Shown here: positions 45,364 through 52,368 of the stretch, in pieces
Layout of the letters: the number at the start of each line of letters is the position of its first letter
Numbering within the stretch: the stretch's first letter is position 1
Position numbers and translations under genes: made by a program
Assembly (NCBI RefSeq): GCF_000152985.1
Contig: NZ_CH672395.1
Coordinates: forward strand, 2,879,195-2,943,194
Length of the DNA stretch: 64,000 nucleotides
Direction: 5' to 3'
DNA from: Leeuwenhoekiella blandensis MED217
GTDB taxonomy: Bacteria > Bacteroidota > Bacteroidia > Flavobacteriales > Flavobacteriaceae
Notes under the pieces: model-generated
Database searches by the model: none
What the model saw: only the letters and a program-made list of their open reading frames with translations
What the model was told of the DNA's origin: nothing

Positions 45364-46187
45364 TTGGTAAAGGCAGTGCTATATCCAGTACCCTTGGCGC
45401 GTTGCGTTACGGTAATGATCCAGAGAAACAAGCAGAATTGGTATATAGCGATCTAGTGGTAGGTGATACTGCTGAAGAAATCACTCAAGAATTTAAAGCC
45501 GTGCAAGCGCTCAATCAAAATTGTGAGCGCAACACGTTGAGTTTTGTTCTAAGTCCAACGGTAACCGATGGAGCTCAAATGAACGCCGAGGATTTAGGTA
45601 AACTCACTAAAACCTTTATTCAACATATGAAATTACAAGAGCGCCAGGCAGTAGCGTATGTACATCGGGACAAAGCACATACTCATGTGCATCTCTATGT
45701 GAATCGCATCGATCTAAAGGGGAATGCTTATACTGATAGTTTTATCGGAAAGCAAAGTCAGTGGGCTGCTGAGCGGACCGCAAAGCAAATGGGTATTCAA
45801 ACCGTACAGGAAGTTCAGCTTGAGAAAAATAAAGCCTTAGCACAGACGCGAGGTGAAATCCATAAAGCCCATCAGCAGGTTATTCAAGGCTCCACTAAAG
45901 ATCTTCAGACTTACATCAATCATATGCAAAAGCAACACATTACCGTGATCCCGGTGATCAATAAATCCAAACAGCTGCAGGGTTTTCGTTTTGAATACAA
46001 AGGTCAAAACATTAAGGGAAGTGAAGTGCATCGCTCAATGTCGGCCAGTAATTTGCTTAAATCCATCAACCGCGCCAAAGCTGTTGTGTTATCTGGAGGA
46101 AGCATTCCTATTGCACCAAGCTTGGCCAAAGCTGTGGCTAAGAAAGTATTAAAACTAGTAATCGATAAAGGAATTGGATATGACTAA
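45360..46187 (+). CDS. Relaxase / mobilization nuclease (MobA/VirD2 type)
   Basis: 275 residues. The metal-binding three-histidine motif is AHTHVHLYVNRID (H107, H109, H111), preceded by AVAYVHRDKAH. The N-terminal MIGKGSAISSTLGALRYG, with several Tyr/Ser before residue 30, may hold the transesterification tyrosine (Y17 or Y29, by position). The C-terminus (KLKSINRAKAVVLSGGS) is short, with no helicase domain, as in Bacteroidota IMEs. It would nick oriT and lead strand transfer using a helper's conjugation apparatus, since no T4SS genes are visible. The stop overlaps the next gene start by 8 bp. Confidence 0.9.
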   Translation: MIGKGSAISSTLGALRYGNDPEKQAELVYSDLVVGDTAEEITQEFKAVQALNQNCERNTLSFVLSPTVTDGAQMNAEDLGKLTKTFIQHMKLQERQAVAYVHRDKAHTHVHLYVNRIDLKGNAYTDSFIGKQSQWAAERTAKQMGIQTVQEVQLEKNKALAQTRGEIHKAHQQVIQGSTKDLQTYINHMQKQHITVIPVINKSKQLQGFRFEYKGQNIKGSEVHRSMSASNLLKSINRAKAVVLSGGSIPIAPSLAKAVAKKVLKLVIDKGIGYD

Positions 46188-46494
46188 ACTAGAACACCTA
46201 TCAGAACTACTGGTTGAAGAATTGCATTCCTTCAAACAAGAGGTCAATCGCTTAGAACGCATTGAACAAGGTCTTAAGAGTACCTCCATACAAGCAGATA
46301 GTACCCAAATTGAAAAGATCGTCGAAACGCACCTTAGAAAATTGGAATTGGATCAAATCTCGCAGCAGGAAAATCGCAAGGAACTGCTAAGCAAGATCAA
46401 GCATACGCGAACGATCCCCAACTGGCTTGTCATCTTAGCCCTGTTTCTTTTTCTTTCACAAGCATTTTGTATTGTCTTTTTATTGCTGCGCTAA
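46180..46494 (+). CDS. Small membrane-anchored coiled-coil protein of the mobilization operon
   Basis: 104 residues from ATG 46180 (a TTG two codons earlier is possible). The first ~75 residues are heptad-rich and charged (ELLVEELHSFKQEVNRLERIEQGL), followed by a C-terminal membrane helix (WLVILALFLFLSQAFCIVFLLL). I recognise no family. It overlaps the relaxase gene by 8 bp, so it belongs to the mobilization operon, possibly anchoring the relaxosome to the membrane (inference). Confidence 0.7.
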   Translation: MTKLEHLSELLVEELHSFKQEVNRLERIEQGLKSTSIQADSTQIEKIVETHLRKLELDQISQQENRKELLSKIKHTRTIPNWLVILALFLFLSQAFCIVFLLLR

Positions 46495-46513
46495 ATAGTA
46501 ATATTTGATTTAA

Positions 46514-46565
46514 TTTTTCTTTCAAAAAGACCTGTCTTTTGTGAAGGCCTTTTCGAAAGAAAAAA
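46514..46565. terminator. Long imperfect hairpin after the mobilization operon
   Basis: Outer arms TTTTTCTTTC / GAAAGAAAAA and inner arms AAAAGACCT / AAGGCCTTTT form one extended stem 20 bp after the last mob gene. It probably ends the operon transcript; a role as part of oriT is possible. Confidence 0.5.
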
Positions 46566-46884
46566 TTAGGATGAGGGAGATGTTTCACTTTCATAATAAT
46601 CATATCAATAATTTTGGCAGCCTCATTAATCTTCTAACCCCTGTTTTTATCGTAGGCTGCTTTTATAATAAAGCGAATAATATATTTATTCTATCCATGC
46701 ATTGAGAGATATTGATATCAATCTCGCAGAACACAGTGTTTATTAAATTGGCACAAGACCAGAGAAAAAGCTAAGGTCTATTGCTGATTCCGAAAATCTT
46801 ATGATCCGTTAATTTGAAAAAGCTTGAACTGAATAATTCCCCTTATCCTCATCACCTGACTTACAAATAATATTAGTAAACCAC
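46566..46884. other. Gene-free stretch at the right side of the mobilization module
   Basis: About 320 bp, AT-rich, with no credible gene. It contains a GGCAGCCT / AGGCTGC inverted repeat and the 12-bp palindrome ATTGATATCAAT at 46711-46722. A possible element end or regulatory zone. I did not find a second copy of the ssrA 3' end here. Confidence 0.5.
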
Positions 46885-47038
46885 TGACCTCTTCCCATAT
46901 TCAGATTCTAGTTATAACTTGAGAATATAAACTGTTTGACCTCCTCCCATATTTAGGTACTGGTCATAACTAGAGAATCTGGGCTATTGACCTCCTCCCA
47001 TATTTAGGTACTGGTCATAACTAGAGAATCTGGGCTAT
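46885..47038. repeat. Tandem ~51-bp repeat, three copies, made of an IS3 transposase tail
   Basis: Copies start at 46885 (diverged), 46937 and 46988. The last two are nearly identical over their length (GACCTCCTCCCATATTTAGG... to ...GAATCTGGGCTATT). The unit includes the stop-codon region of the adjacent transposase fragment, so it looks like a duplication of the element's 3' end. Confidence 0.75.
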
Positions 47039-47270
47039 TTTCATTGACTTCAATGTACTCATTGGGTGACATGTCACCCAATGAACTGTGTGGTCTGAAC
47101 CCGTTATAGTCTTCCCTCCAAATATCGAACTTTTCCTGAGCATCTTCCAAAGAGAAGAACCAATTTGTATTTAAACACTCATCCTTGAAAGACCCATTGA
47201 AGCTTTCTATAAATGGATTATTTGTGAGTTTGCCGAAGCGTGCGAAGTCACAATTAACACTGGATCTAAG
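47004..47270 (-). pseudogene. IS3-family transposase OrfB C-terminal fragment
   Basis: The minus-strand frame is open for about 89 codons between two stops and reads CDFARFGKLTNNPFIESFNGSFKDECLNTNWF then REDYNGFRPHSSLGDMSPNEYIE. This is the end of the IS3-type rve integrase core, including the catalytic Glu in FIESFNGS. The upstream D,D part and start are missing, so it is a relic. It lies between the mobilization module and the HxlR gene and marks a recombination-prone junction. Confidence 0.85.
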
Positions 47271-47310
47271 TCATTGCTTTAGTCTATTGTGTAGTGGTTT
47301 CGAAAATCTT

Positions 47311-47661
47311 TTACTCTTTATTAAATATTTTCTTTTTGTGGTTAATCCCCCAATCTTTCAGTGCAAAAATTATCGGATTTAAGGTATCTGCATAAGGAGT
47401 CAATTTGTATGAGATTTTTACTGGATAATCGTCAATGACAATTCTTTTAATGAGTTGGTGTTGTTCCAAATCCTTCAGCTCTTTAGCCAGAACCTTGGGT
47501 GTTAATCCATCAATACTATCCTGAATATCCGTAAATCTTTCGTTACCAATACCCATTGAAATAATAATAGGTAATTTCCATTTACCATTGATCACCTCTA
47601 AGGTATCCCTCACGGGCCTTACCGTGTCCAGACAATTATAATATCCTTTTTTTACAGCCAT
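47311..47661 (-). CDS. HxlR-family transcriptional regulator
   Basis: 116 residues from ATG 47661; the open frame extends 14 codons upstream. The HxlR layout is intact: CLDTVRPVRDTLEVINGKWKLPIIISMGIGNERFTDIQDSIDGLTPKVLAKELKDLEQHQLIKRIVIDDYPVKISYKLTPYADTLNPIIFALKDWG, with the single conserved Cys (C9) often used as a redox or electrophile sensor. HxlR proteins commonly sense reactive aldehydes, quinones or disulfide stress. Its own start lies 16 bp from the operator-like palindrome at 47677-47711, and a second copy of the operator precedes the 51611 unit, so it probably controls both. Confidence 0.9.
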   Translation of the reverse strand: MAVKKGYYNCLDTVRPVRDTLEVINGKWKLPIIISMGIGNERFTDIQDSIDGLTPKVLAKELKDLEQHQLIKRIVIDDYPVKISYKLTPYADTLNPIIFALKDWGINHKKKIFNKE

Positions 47662-47676
47662 ATGATTTATTTTCTT

Positions 47677-47711
47677 ACTTTCCTTTAGGAAAGGACTATA
47701 CAAAGGAAAGT
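47677..47711. promoter_or_regulatory. Candidate HxlR operator, site 1
   Basis: ACTTTCCTTT / AAAGGAAAGT form perfect 10-bp inverted arms, with CTTTCCTTTAGGAAAG as an inner near-palindrome. It lies between the HxlR start and the plus-strand -7 box TAATTTTG at 47721-47728. The same sequence recurs at 51532-51565. Confidence 0.75.
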
Positions 47712-47720
47712 AGTTTTTAT

Positions 47721-47728
47721 TAATTTTG
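47721..47728 (+). promoter_or_regulatory. Candidate -7 box of the first oxidoreductase unit
   Basis: TAATTTTG matches TAnnTTTG. It begins exactly 44 bp after the start of operator site 1, the same spacing as in the second unit. The reductase start is 126 bp downstream. Confidence 0.6.
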
Positions 47729-47854
47729 CAAATGTAATTATACAGGAAGCTACTTTATAGATAAACTTTTGGTTGGCAAAGGTTGATGTAAAGTTCGATG
47801 TATGTAAACACGAAGAAATAAAACCTCTTATAGGTTGAACTAACGCGAAAAACG

Positions 47855-48643
47855 ATGAAAATAGGAATAATTGGAGCAGGTTTAATCGGCAAGACACTTG
47901 CGAAAAAATTTAATGCTGCCGGACATCAGGTTAAATTAGGAGATGCTAAGGGAGCAGCTAGTATAGATACTATTGCTCGCTCTGCGGGTGTATCTGCGGT
48001 GGAAATGGAGGAGGTAACAAAAGATATAGAGGTGCTCGTTGTTTCTATACCACTTTTTGCGATCCCAGACCTTGCTAAATCACTACAAGGAAAGGTGGCT
48101 GATGATGTAATAATTGTTGAAACCACGAACTACTGGCCGCATCGGGATAATAAGATCGAAGCGATTGATAATGGAATGGTGGCCAGTGTCTGGGTGCAGG
48201 AGCAGTTTGGAAGACCGGTTGTAAAGACATTCAGCAATATCAATGCCTACAGTTTGACTGCGGAAGGTAAACCGAAAGGAGCTAGCGGAAGAATTGCCCT
48301 GGCTGTAGCTTCTGATGATCAGAAAGCAAAAGAGGTCGTATTAGGTTTAGTAGATGATGCGGGTTTTGATGCATTGGATGCCGGTATACTTGAAGATTCT
48401 TGGCGTCAGCAACCCTGTTCGCCAGCCTATTGTACCGATCTTAGCCTTTCTGAGCTTGCCAAAGCAAGAGCAATGGCTAATAGAGAAACCTTGAAAGAAA
48501 ATCAGGAGCTTGCATTTGGCAAAATGCAACATCTTGGTGAGGAATATTTTAAAATTCTTATTTCAGGAGATTATCCAGATGGATTTGTAGATCACGCGGT
48601 AGATATTGCTCGTGAGATCAATAATTTACCGCCACGAAAGTAA
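47855..48643 (+). CDS. NAD(P)-binding oxidoreductase, COG2085 / F420-dependent NADP reductase-like (copy 1)
   Basis: 262 residues, Rossmann fold. The dinucleotide loop is GAGLIGKTLAKKF near residue 7 (GxGxxG). The family signature NYWPHRDNKIEAI, VQEQFGRPVVKTFSN and LDAGILEDSWRQQP...YCTDLSL is shared with the second copy at 51611 and the pseudogene at 53718. Members reduce F420 in F420-containing organisms, but Flavobacteriia are not known to make F420, so here the partner is more likely a flavin or quinone (inference). It is the first gene after HxlR operator site 1. Luciferase-like genes follow. Start at ATG 47855. Confidence 0.85.
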   Translation: MKIGIIGAGLIGKTLAKKFNAAGHQVKLGDAKGAASIDTIARSAGVSAVEMEEVTKDIEVLVVSIPLFAIPDLAKSLQGKVADDVIIVETTNYWPHRDNKIEAIDNGMVASVWVQEQFGRPVVKTFSNINAYSLTAEGKPKGASGRIALAVASDDQKAKEVVLGLVDDAGFDALDAGILEDSWRQQPCSPAYCTDLSLSELAKARAMANRETLKENQELAFGKMQHLGEEYFKILISGDYPDGFVDHAVDIAREINNLPPRK

Positions 48644-48680
48644 AATAGCTCGTATACAGCAATTTAAAAGGACTCTGTAG

Positions 48681-48776
48681 CTCACGGATAAAACTGAAAT
48701 TTATGGATTAGGTGCTATCGGGAGTTTATTAAAAGAATTACGTAAGTATAGATTAATAGCATTTCAGAATATATGA
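48681..48776 (+). pseudogene. Possible 3' relic of a lost gene before the first luciferase-like gene
   Basis: An open frame of 31 codons with no start (in-frame TAG just before it) reads TDKTEIYGLGAIGSLLKELRKYRLIAF and ends in TGA overlapping the next ATG (ATGA). The coupling-type overlap suggests the end of a former gene that was truncated. I cannot name the family. Confidence 0.3.
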
Positions 48777-49792
48777 AGAAAGAAAAAATAGCATATTCCA
48801 TTTTAGAACTGGCCGTTGTTTCGCAAGGAGATTCTATAAAACAGACGCTCAACAATTCACTGGCGCTTGCACAAGAAGCGGAAGTTTCAAACTACAAACG
48901 TATTTGGTTTGCCGAGCATCATAATTCAGATAATATCGCCAGTAGCGCTACCTCCTTGCTTATGGGCTATATTGCAGAAAACACCCACAGTATAAGAGTG
49001 GGTTCAGGAGGGATTATGCTTCCCAACCACGCTCCCTTAATTATAGCTGAACAATTTGGTACGCTGGCGCATTTGTATCCGAATCGGATTGATTTAGGTT
49101 TGGGGCGAGCACCGGGTACAGATCCTCAAACTGCCAAAGCTATACGATCTGATTTTATGCAGGCGGCACATTCATTTCCAGGAGAAATAAAGAAAATTCA
49201 GCAGTATTTTGCTCCGGAAAATAAAAAATCACCTGTACGGGCTACCATTGCTGAAGGAACAGATGTACCCCTGTATATACTAGGTTCTAGTACAGATAGT
49301 GCTCATTTAGCCGCAAAAGAGGGCTTGCCTTATGCCTTTGCGAGCCATTTTGCATCCAATCATTTACACAATGCCTTGAGAATATATAAACAGGAATTTC
49401 AACCTTCTGAATTTTTGCAGAAACCTTATACAATAGCAGGAATCAATGTGTATGTCGCAGATACCGACGAAGAAGCCGAGCGCATGTTCACCAGCTTGAT
49501 CAGGATGTTTATGTCGGTCTTAACTGGCGGCAGAGATCCCCTGCAACCACCAACACCAATGACGGATGAACTAATAGGAATGTTTAAGCATCCTTCCTTA
49601 CATCAAATGCTGAAATATTCTTTTGTAGGAAGTAAACAGACCGTGAAAAACCAGGTTCAGGATTTCTTAGGCAAAACCGAAGTGGATGAACTCATCGCGG
49701 TCTCTACAGCATACGTCTTAGAAGACCGGTTGAAATCCATTAGATTATTCGCAGAAGTTATGACAGAAATAAATACTGAAAATAATTCGTGA
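48773..49792 (+). CDS. Luciferase-like (LLM class) flavin-dependent oxidoreductase
   Basis: 339 residues, luciferase-like monooxygenase fold. Conserved segments: YKRIWFAEHHNSDNIASSATSLLMGYIA, SIRVGSGGIMLPNHAPLIIAEQFGTLAHLYPNRIDLGLGRAPG, and LYILGSSTDSAHLAAKEGLPYAFASHFA. It resembles YhbW/bacterial-luciferase-like enzymes that use reduced FMN and oxygen on small organic substrates. The stop overlaps the next monooxygenase start by one base (TGATG). Probably part of one unit with copy 1 of the reductase. Substrate unknown. Confidence 0.88.
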   Translation: MKKEKIAYSILELAVVSQGDSIKQTLNNSLALAQEAEVSNYKRIWFAEHHNSDNIASSATSLLMGYIAENTHSIRVGSGGIMLPNHAPLIIAEQFGTLAHLYPNRIDLGLGRAPGTDPQTAKAIRSDFMQAAHSFPGEIKKIQQYFAPENKKSPVRATIAEGTDVPLYILGSSTDSAHLAAKEGLPYAFASHFASNHLHNALRIYKQEFQPSEFLQKPYTIAGINVYVADTDEEAERMFTSLIRMFMSVLTGGRDPLQPPTPMTDELIGMFKHPSLHQMLKYSFVGSKQTVKNQVQDFLGKTEVDELIAVSTAYVLEDRLKSIRLFAEVMTEINTENNS

Positions 49793-50919
49793 TGAAAAAG
49801 AAGAAATTAAAATTGGCAGCCAATATTGATGGTCCGGGATGGAATTTTGTAGGTTGGCAGCATCCCGATATCCCGGCCGATTCTAGTGAAAATATTGATT
49901 TTTATATCCAACAGGCTCAGCTGGCAGAATCTGCAAAGTTCGACACGCTCTTTTTGGTCGATGTAAGTCATGTAGGTCCGGGGAATATTCCGCATTACCT
50001 GAGTATGTTCGAAGGTGTTTCGCTCATGTCTGCCCTTAGCATGCACACAAAAAAAATAGGTCTTTCGGCTACCGTTTCTACTTCTTATGCCGATCCGTAT
50101 AGCGTAGCCAGACAAATCCTTTCGTTAGATAAAATAAGTAAGGGGCGTGCGTCCTTAAATGCCATTACCTCAAATCCGGGCGGCATGGTTAATTTCAGCC
50201 GTGGGCATTTGGGCAAGCAAGACCAAAGTCCCATGCAAAAAGAATTTTTGGAAATCCTCTTAGGATTATGGGATACCTATGAGGATGATGCATTTGTGAG
50301 GGATAAGAAAAGGGGCGTGTATCTAAATCCCTATAAAATGCATAGAGTTGATTATAGCGGGAAGTATTTTTCGGTGGAAGGTCCCTTGAATATTAGTCGT
50401 TCTATACAAGGGCGTCCGGTGCTGTATACAGCAGGGATGTCAGCAACCTTATTTGATCACGCCACAACCTATACAGATGGAGTATTTACTCATGGCAACA
50501 CACTTGAAGAGGCTGTGGGAATCGCAAATGATATCAGGCGAAGATTAATTAAAAAAGGAAGAAAGCCTGAGGACTTTATCATATCCATCTCACAAAACCC
50601 TATCGTTGGCAGAACAGAACAAGAAGCGCAAGAAAAATATCTGGAGCTCCTACGGTTAAAGCCAAATAATAGTCTTCCTCGTCCACTGTTTTTTGGATCT
50701 GCCGAAAAAGTGGCCAATCAGGTGCAGCAATGGTATGAAGAGGGCGCAATAGATATGCTGATACTCCGCCAGGATCACCCCCATGGATTGAAGGATTTCA
50801 TTGAATTAGTGGTACCTATTTTACAGGAGCGTGGTATATACCGAACCGAATATGAATCTGATAAGCTCAGAGGAAATCTGGAAATCCCTAAACCTTCATT
50901 TAGAAAAATTAGTACATAA
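49792..50919 (+). CDS. LLM flavin monooxygenase of the NtaA/SnaA/DszA group, short form
   Basis: 375 residues from ATG 49792 (a GTG precedes by one codon). The NtaA/SnaA-type signature is present: FDTLFLVDVSHV, SMHTKKIGLSATVSTSYADPYSVARQILSLDKISKGRASLNAITSNPGG, FVRDKKRGVYLNPYKMHRVDYSGKYFSVEGPLNISRS-QGRPVLYTAG. Compared with its neighbour at 52369 (447 residues) it lacks about 50-60 residues before FGSAEKVANQVQQWYEEGAIDML, an in-frame internal deletion that leaves the active-site strands intact. NtaA-type enzymes hydroxylate chelators, dibenzothiophene sulfone or similar using FMNH2 from a partner reductase. It is coupled to the preceding luciferase-like gene. Confidence 0.85.
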   Translation: MKKKKLKLAANIDGPGWNFVGWQHPDIPADSSENIDFYIQQAQLAESAKFDTLFLVDVSHVGPGNIPHYLSMFEGVSLMSALSMHTKKIGLSATVSTSYADPYSVARQILSLDKISKGRASLNAITSNPGGMVNFSRGHLGKQDQSPMQKEFLEILLGLWDTYEDDAFVRDKKRGVYLNPYKMHRVDYSGKYFSVEGPLNISRSIQGRPVLYTAGMSATLFDHATTYTDGVFTHGNTLEEAVGIANDIRRRLIKKGRKPEDFIISISQNPIVGRTEQEAQEKYLELLRLKPNNSLPRPLFFGSAEKVANQVQQWYEEGAIDMLILRQDHPHGLKDFIELVVPILQERGIYRTEYESDKLRGNLEIPKPSFRKIST

Positions 50920-50971
50920 AGTAATAAAAGAAAATAATCCTTAATTAATTAGAATTTTAAATTAAATCACA

Positions 50972-51394
50972 ATGAAAGCAATGTATACAGCCGAAGCAAC
51001 GGCAACAGGTGGCAGAAATGGTCATGTTAAATCAGATAATGGTGTGTTGGATATTCAGGTTAGAGCACCTAAAGCCATGGGGGGTGCCAATGATGATTAC
51101 ACCAATCCTGAACAATTATTTGCTGCGGGTTACGCCGCATGTTTTGATAGTGCTTTAAACCATACTATACGGCAGGAAAAAGTAAAAACAGGTGAAACTT
51201 CTGTAACAGCTAAAGTATCTATCGGTTCAACAGAAAACGGAGCCTTTGGCTTGGCGGTAGAACTGGCAGTTAATATCGCAGACGTATCAATCGAAGAAGC
51301 ACAACGGCTTACGGATCGAGCTCACCAAGTTTGCCCCTACTCAAACGCTACCCGAAATAACATTGAAGTAAAACTTAGTACAACTAACAATTAA
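50972..51394 (+). CDS. ohr: Organic hydroperoxide resistance protein Ohr/OsmC
   Basis: 140 residues, Ohr-type. The catalytic cysteines are C57 (AAGYAACFDSAL) and C121 (HQVCPYSNATRNN), with R15 (GGRNGHVKSDNG) and E47 as the supporting residues. Ohr reduces organic hydroperoxides to alcohols using dihydrolipoyl proteins. It lies 52 bp after the short LLM gene on the same strand. Its presence suggests that the unit handles peroxide or hydrophobic electrophile stress. The start ATG is 50972, 52 bp after the previous stop. Confidence 0.92.
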   Translation: MKAMYTAEATATGGRNGHVKSDNGVLDIQVRAPKAMGGANDDYTNPEQLFAAGYAACFDSALNHTIRQEKVKTGETSVTAKVSIGSTENGAFGLAVELAVNIADVSIEEAQRLTDRAHQVCPYSNATRNNIEVKLSTTNN

Positions 51395-51412
51395 AAAGCT
51401 TGAAAACGGGGA

Positions 51413-51499
51413 ATGAATGAAAATGCAGTAGTGCTTATTGATGTTCATCCAGTATTTCCTTTATGCAAAATGTGGATGTGGTTAATCACCTTGCGTTAA
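51413..51499 (+). pseudogene. Possible N-terminal relic of an isochorismatase-like cysteine hydrolase
   Basis: The frame MNENAVVLIDVHPVFPL opens like isochorismatase-family hydrolases (VVLIDV at the catalytic Asp strand) but ends after 28 codons. No continuation is seen in other frames by eye. Low confidence: could be chance. Confidence 0.2.
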
Positions 51500-51531
51500 T
51501 TCAGCTACCTGATTTAAACAATATATTAACG

Positions 51532-51565
51532 CTTTCCTTTAGGAAAGTACTATACTAAAGAAAGT
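51532..51565. promoter_or_regulatory. Candidate HxlR operator, site 2
   Basis: CTTTCCTTTAGGAAAG is identical to site 1, followed by ACTATAC and then AAAG-AAAGT. Over the aligned ~36 bp it differs from site 1 at only a few positions. It precedes the second reductase gene. Confidence 0.72.
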
Positions 51566-51574
51566 GTGTTTTAG

Positions 51575-51582
51575 TAAATTTG
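51575..51582 (+). promoter_or_regulatory. Candidate -7 box of the second oxidoreductase unit
   Basis: TAAATTTG matches TAnnTTTG, 44 bp after the equivalent position in operator site 2, the same spacing as in the first unit. Confidence 0.6.
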
Positions 51583-51610
51583 TAACTAAGCTTTTAAAAA
51601 TAATAATGAT

Positions 51611-52360
51611 ATGAAAATAGGAATTTTAGGAGTAGGTCATATAGGAAAGACCTTAGCGCTAACATTGCCCGACTCAGGGCATAAAGTAGAAGTAGCCAAT
51701 TCAAGAGGCCCAGAAACTATAGAGCAAGCGGCACTTGTTACAGGAGCAGAACCTGTTACCGCTGAGCAAGCGGTTAAGGGTAAAGATGTCATCATCTTAT
51801 CGATCCCTTTCAACCGAATTCCGGAGATCAAACCCCTTCTTGCAGAAGTACCAGAAGACGTAACCATAATAGATACCTCTAATTATTATCCGTCACGAGA
51901 CAACAATATCCCCGCTATTGACGAAGGTCAAGTAGAAAGTTTGTGGGTAAGCGAACAATTAGGAAGACCTATTGCCAAGGCTTGGAATGCCATAGGATAT
52001 ATTTCTTTTGAAGAAAGCGGAAAGCCGGCCGGAAGTTCAGATCGTATTGCCATTCCTATTGCGGCAGATCGTGACCAGGATCGTAAAATCACGATGCAAT
52101 TAGTGGATGAGACCGGATTTGATGCTTTCGATGCAGGCTCACTGGCTGATTCCTGGAGGCAACAACCGGGTTCCCCTGTTTACTGTACAGATCTTTCTCT
52201 GCACGAAATAGAAGAATTGATTGATACTGCGGAAAAAGAACGTTTGCCAAAGCGTAGAGATCTGGCGGTTGCGGCTGTCGCAGAGCGGGCAGATGGCGAA
52301 ATGAGCTCTGTAGACAATAAGTTTCTTGTAGGCCTAAACAGGGTTTTATATATTATGTAG
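51611..52360 (+). CDS. NAD(P)-binding oxidoreductase, COG2085 / F420-dependent NADP reductase-like (copy 2)
   Basis: 249 residues, same fold as copy 1. Loop GVGHIGKTLALTL near residue 7, and NSRGPETIEQAA supplies the arginine that usually selects NADP. Shared markers are NYYPSRDNNIPAIDEG, VSEQLGRPIAKAWNAIGY and FDAGSLADSWRQQPGSPVYCTDLSLHEIEEL. It starts a second unit that contains the full-length NtaA-type monooxygenase 8 bp downstream. Both copies lie behind an HxlR-operator-like sequence. As in copy 1, the likely acceptor is a flavin or quinone (inference). Confidence 0.86.
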   Translation: MKIGILGVGHIGKTLALTLPDSGHKVEVANSRGPETIEQAALVTGAEPVTAEQAVKGKDVIILSIPFNRIPEIKPLLAEVPEDVTIIDTSNYYPSRDNNIPAIDEGQVESLWVSEQLGRPIAKAWNAIGYISFEESGKPAGSSDRIAIPIAADRDQDRKITMQLVDETGFDAFDAGSLADSWRQQPGSPVYCTDLSLHEIEELIDTAEKERLPKRRDLAVAAVAERADGEMSSVDNKFLVGLNRVLYIM

Positions 52361-52368
52361 TTCCCAAT

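Noticed and set aside
46885-47038. CRISPR-like or regulatory direct-repeat array
   Set aside because: The 51-bp unit contains the end of an IS3 transposase reading frame and copies abut without spacers, so it is a tandem duplication of an IS tail.
47855-52360. Claiming F420-dependent metabolism from the COG2085-type reductases
   Set aside because: No F420 biosynthesis gene is visible and Flavobacteriia are not known to make F420; the family also includes proteins with other partners.
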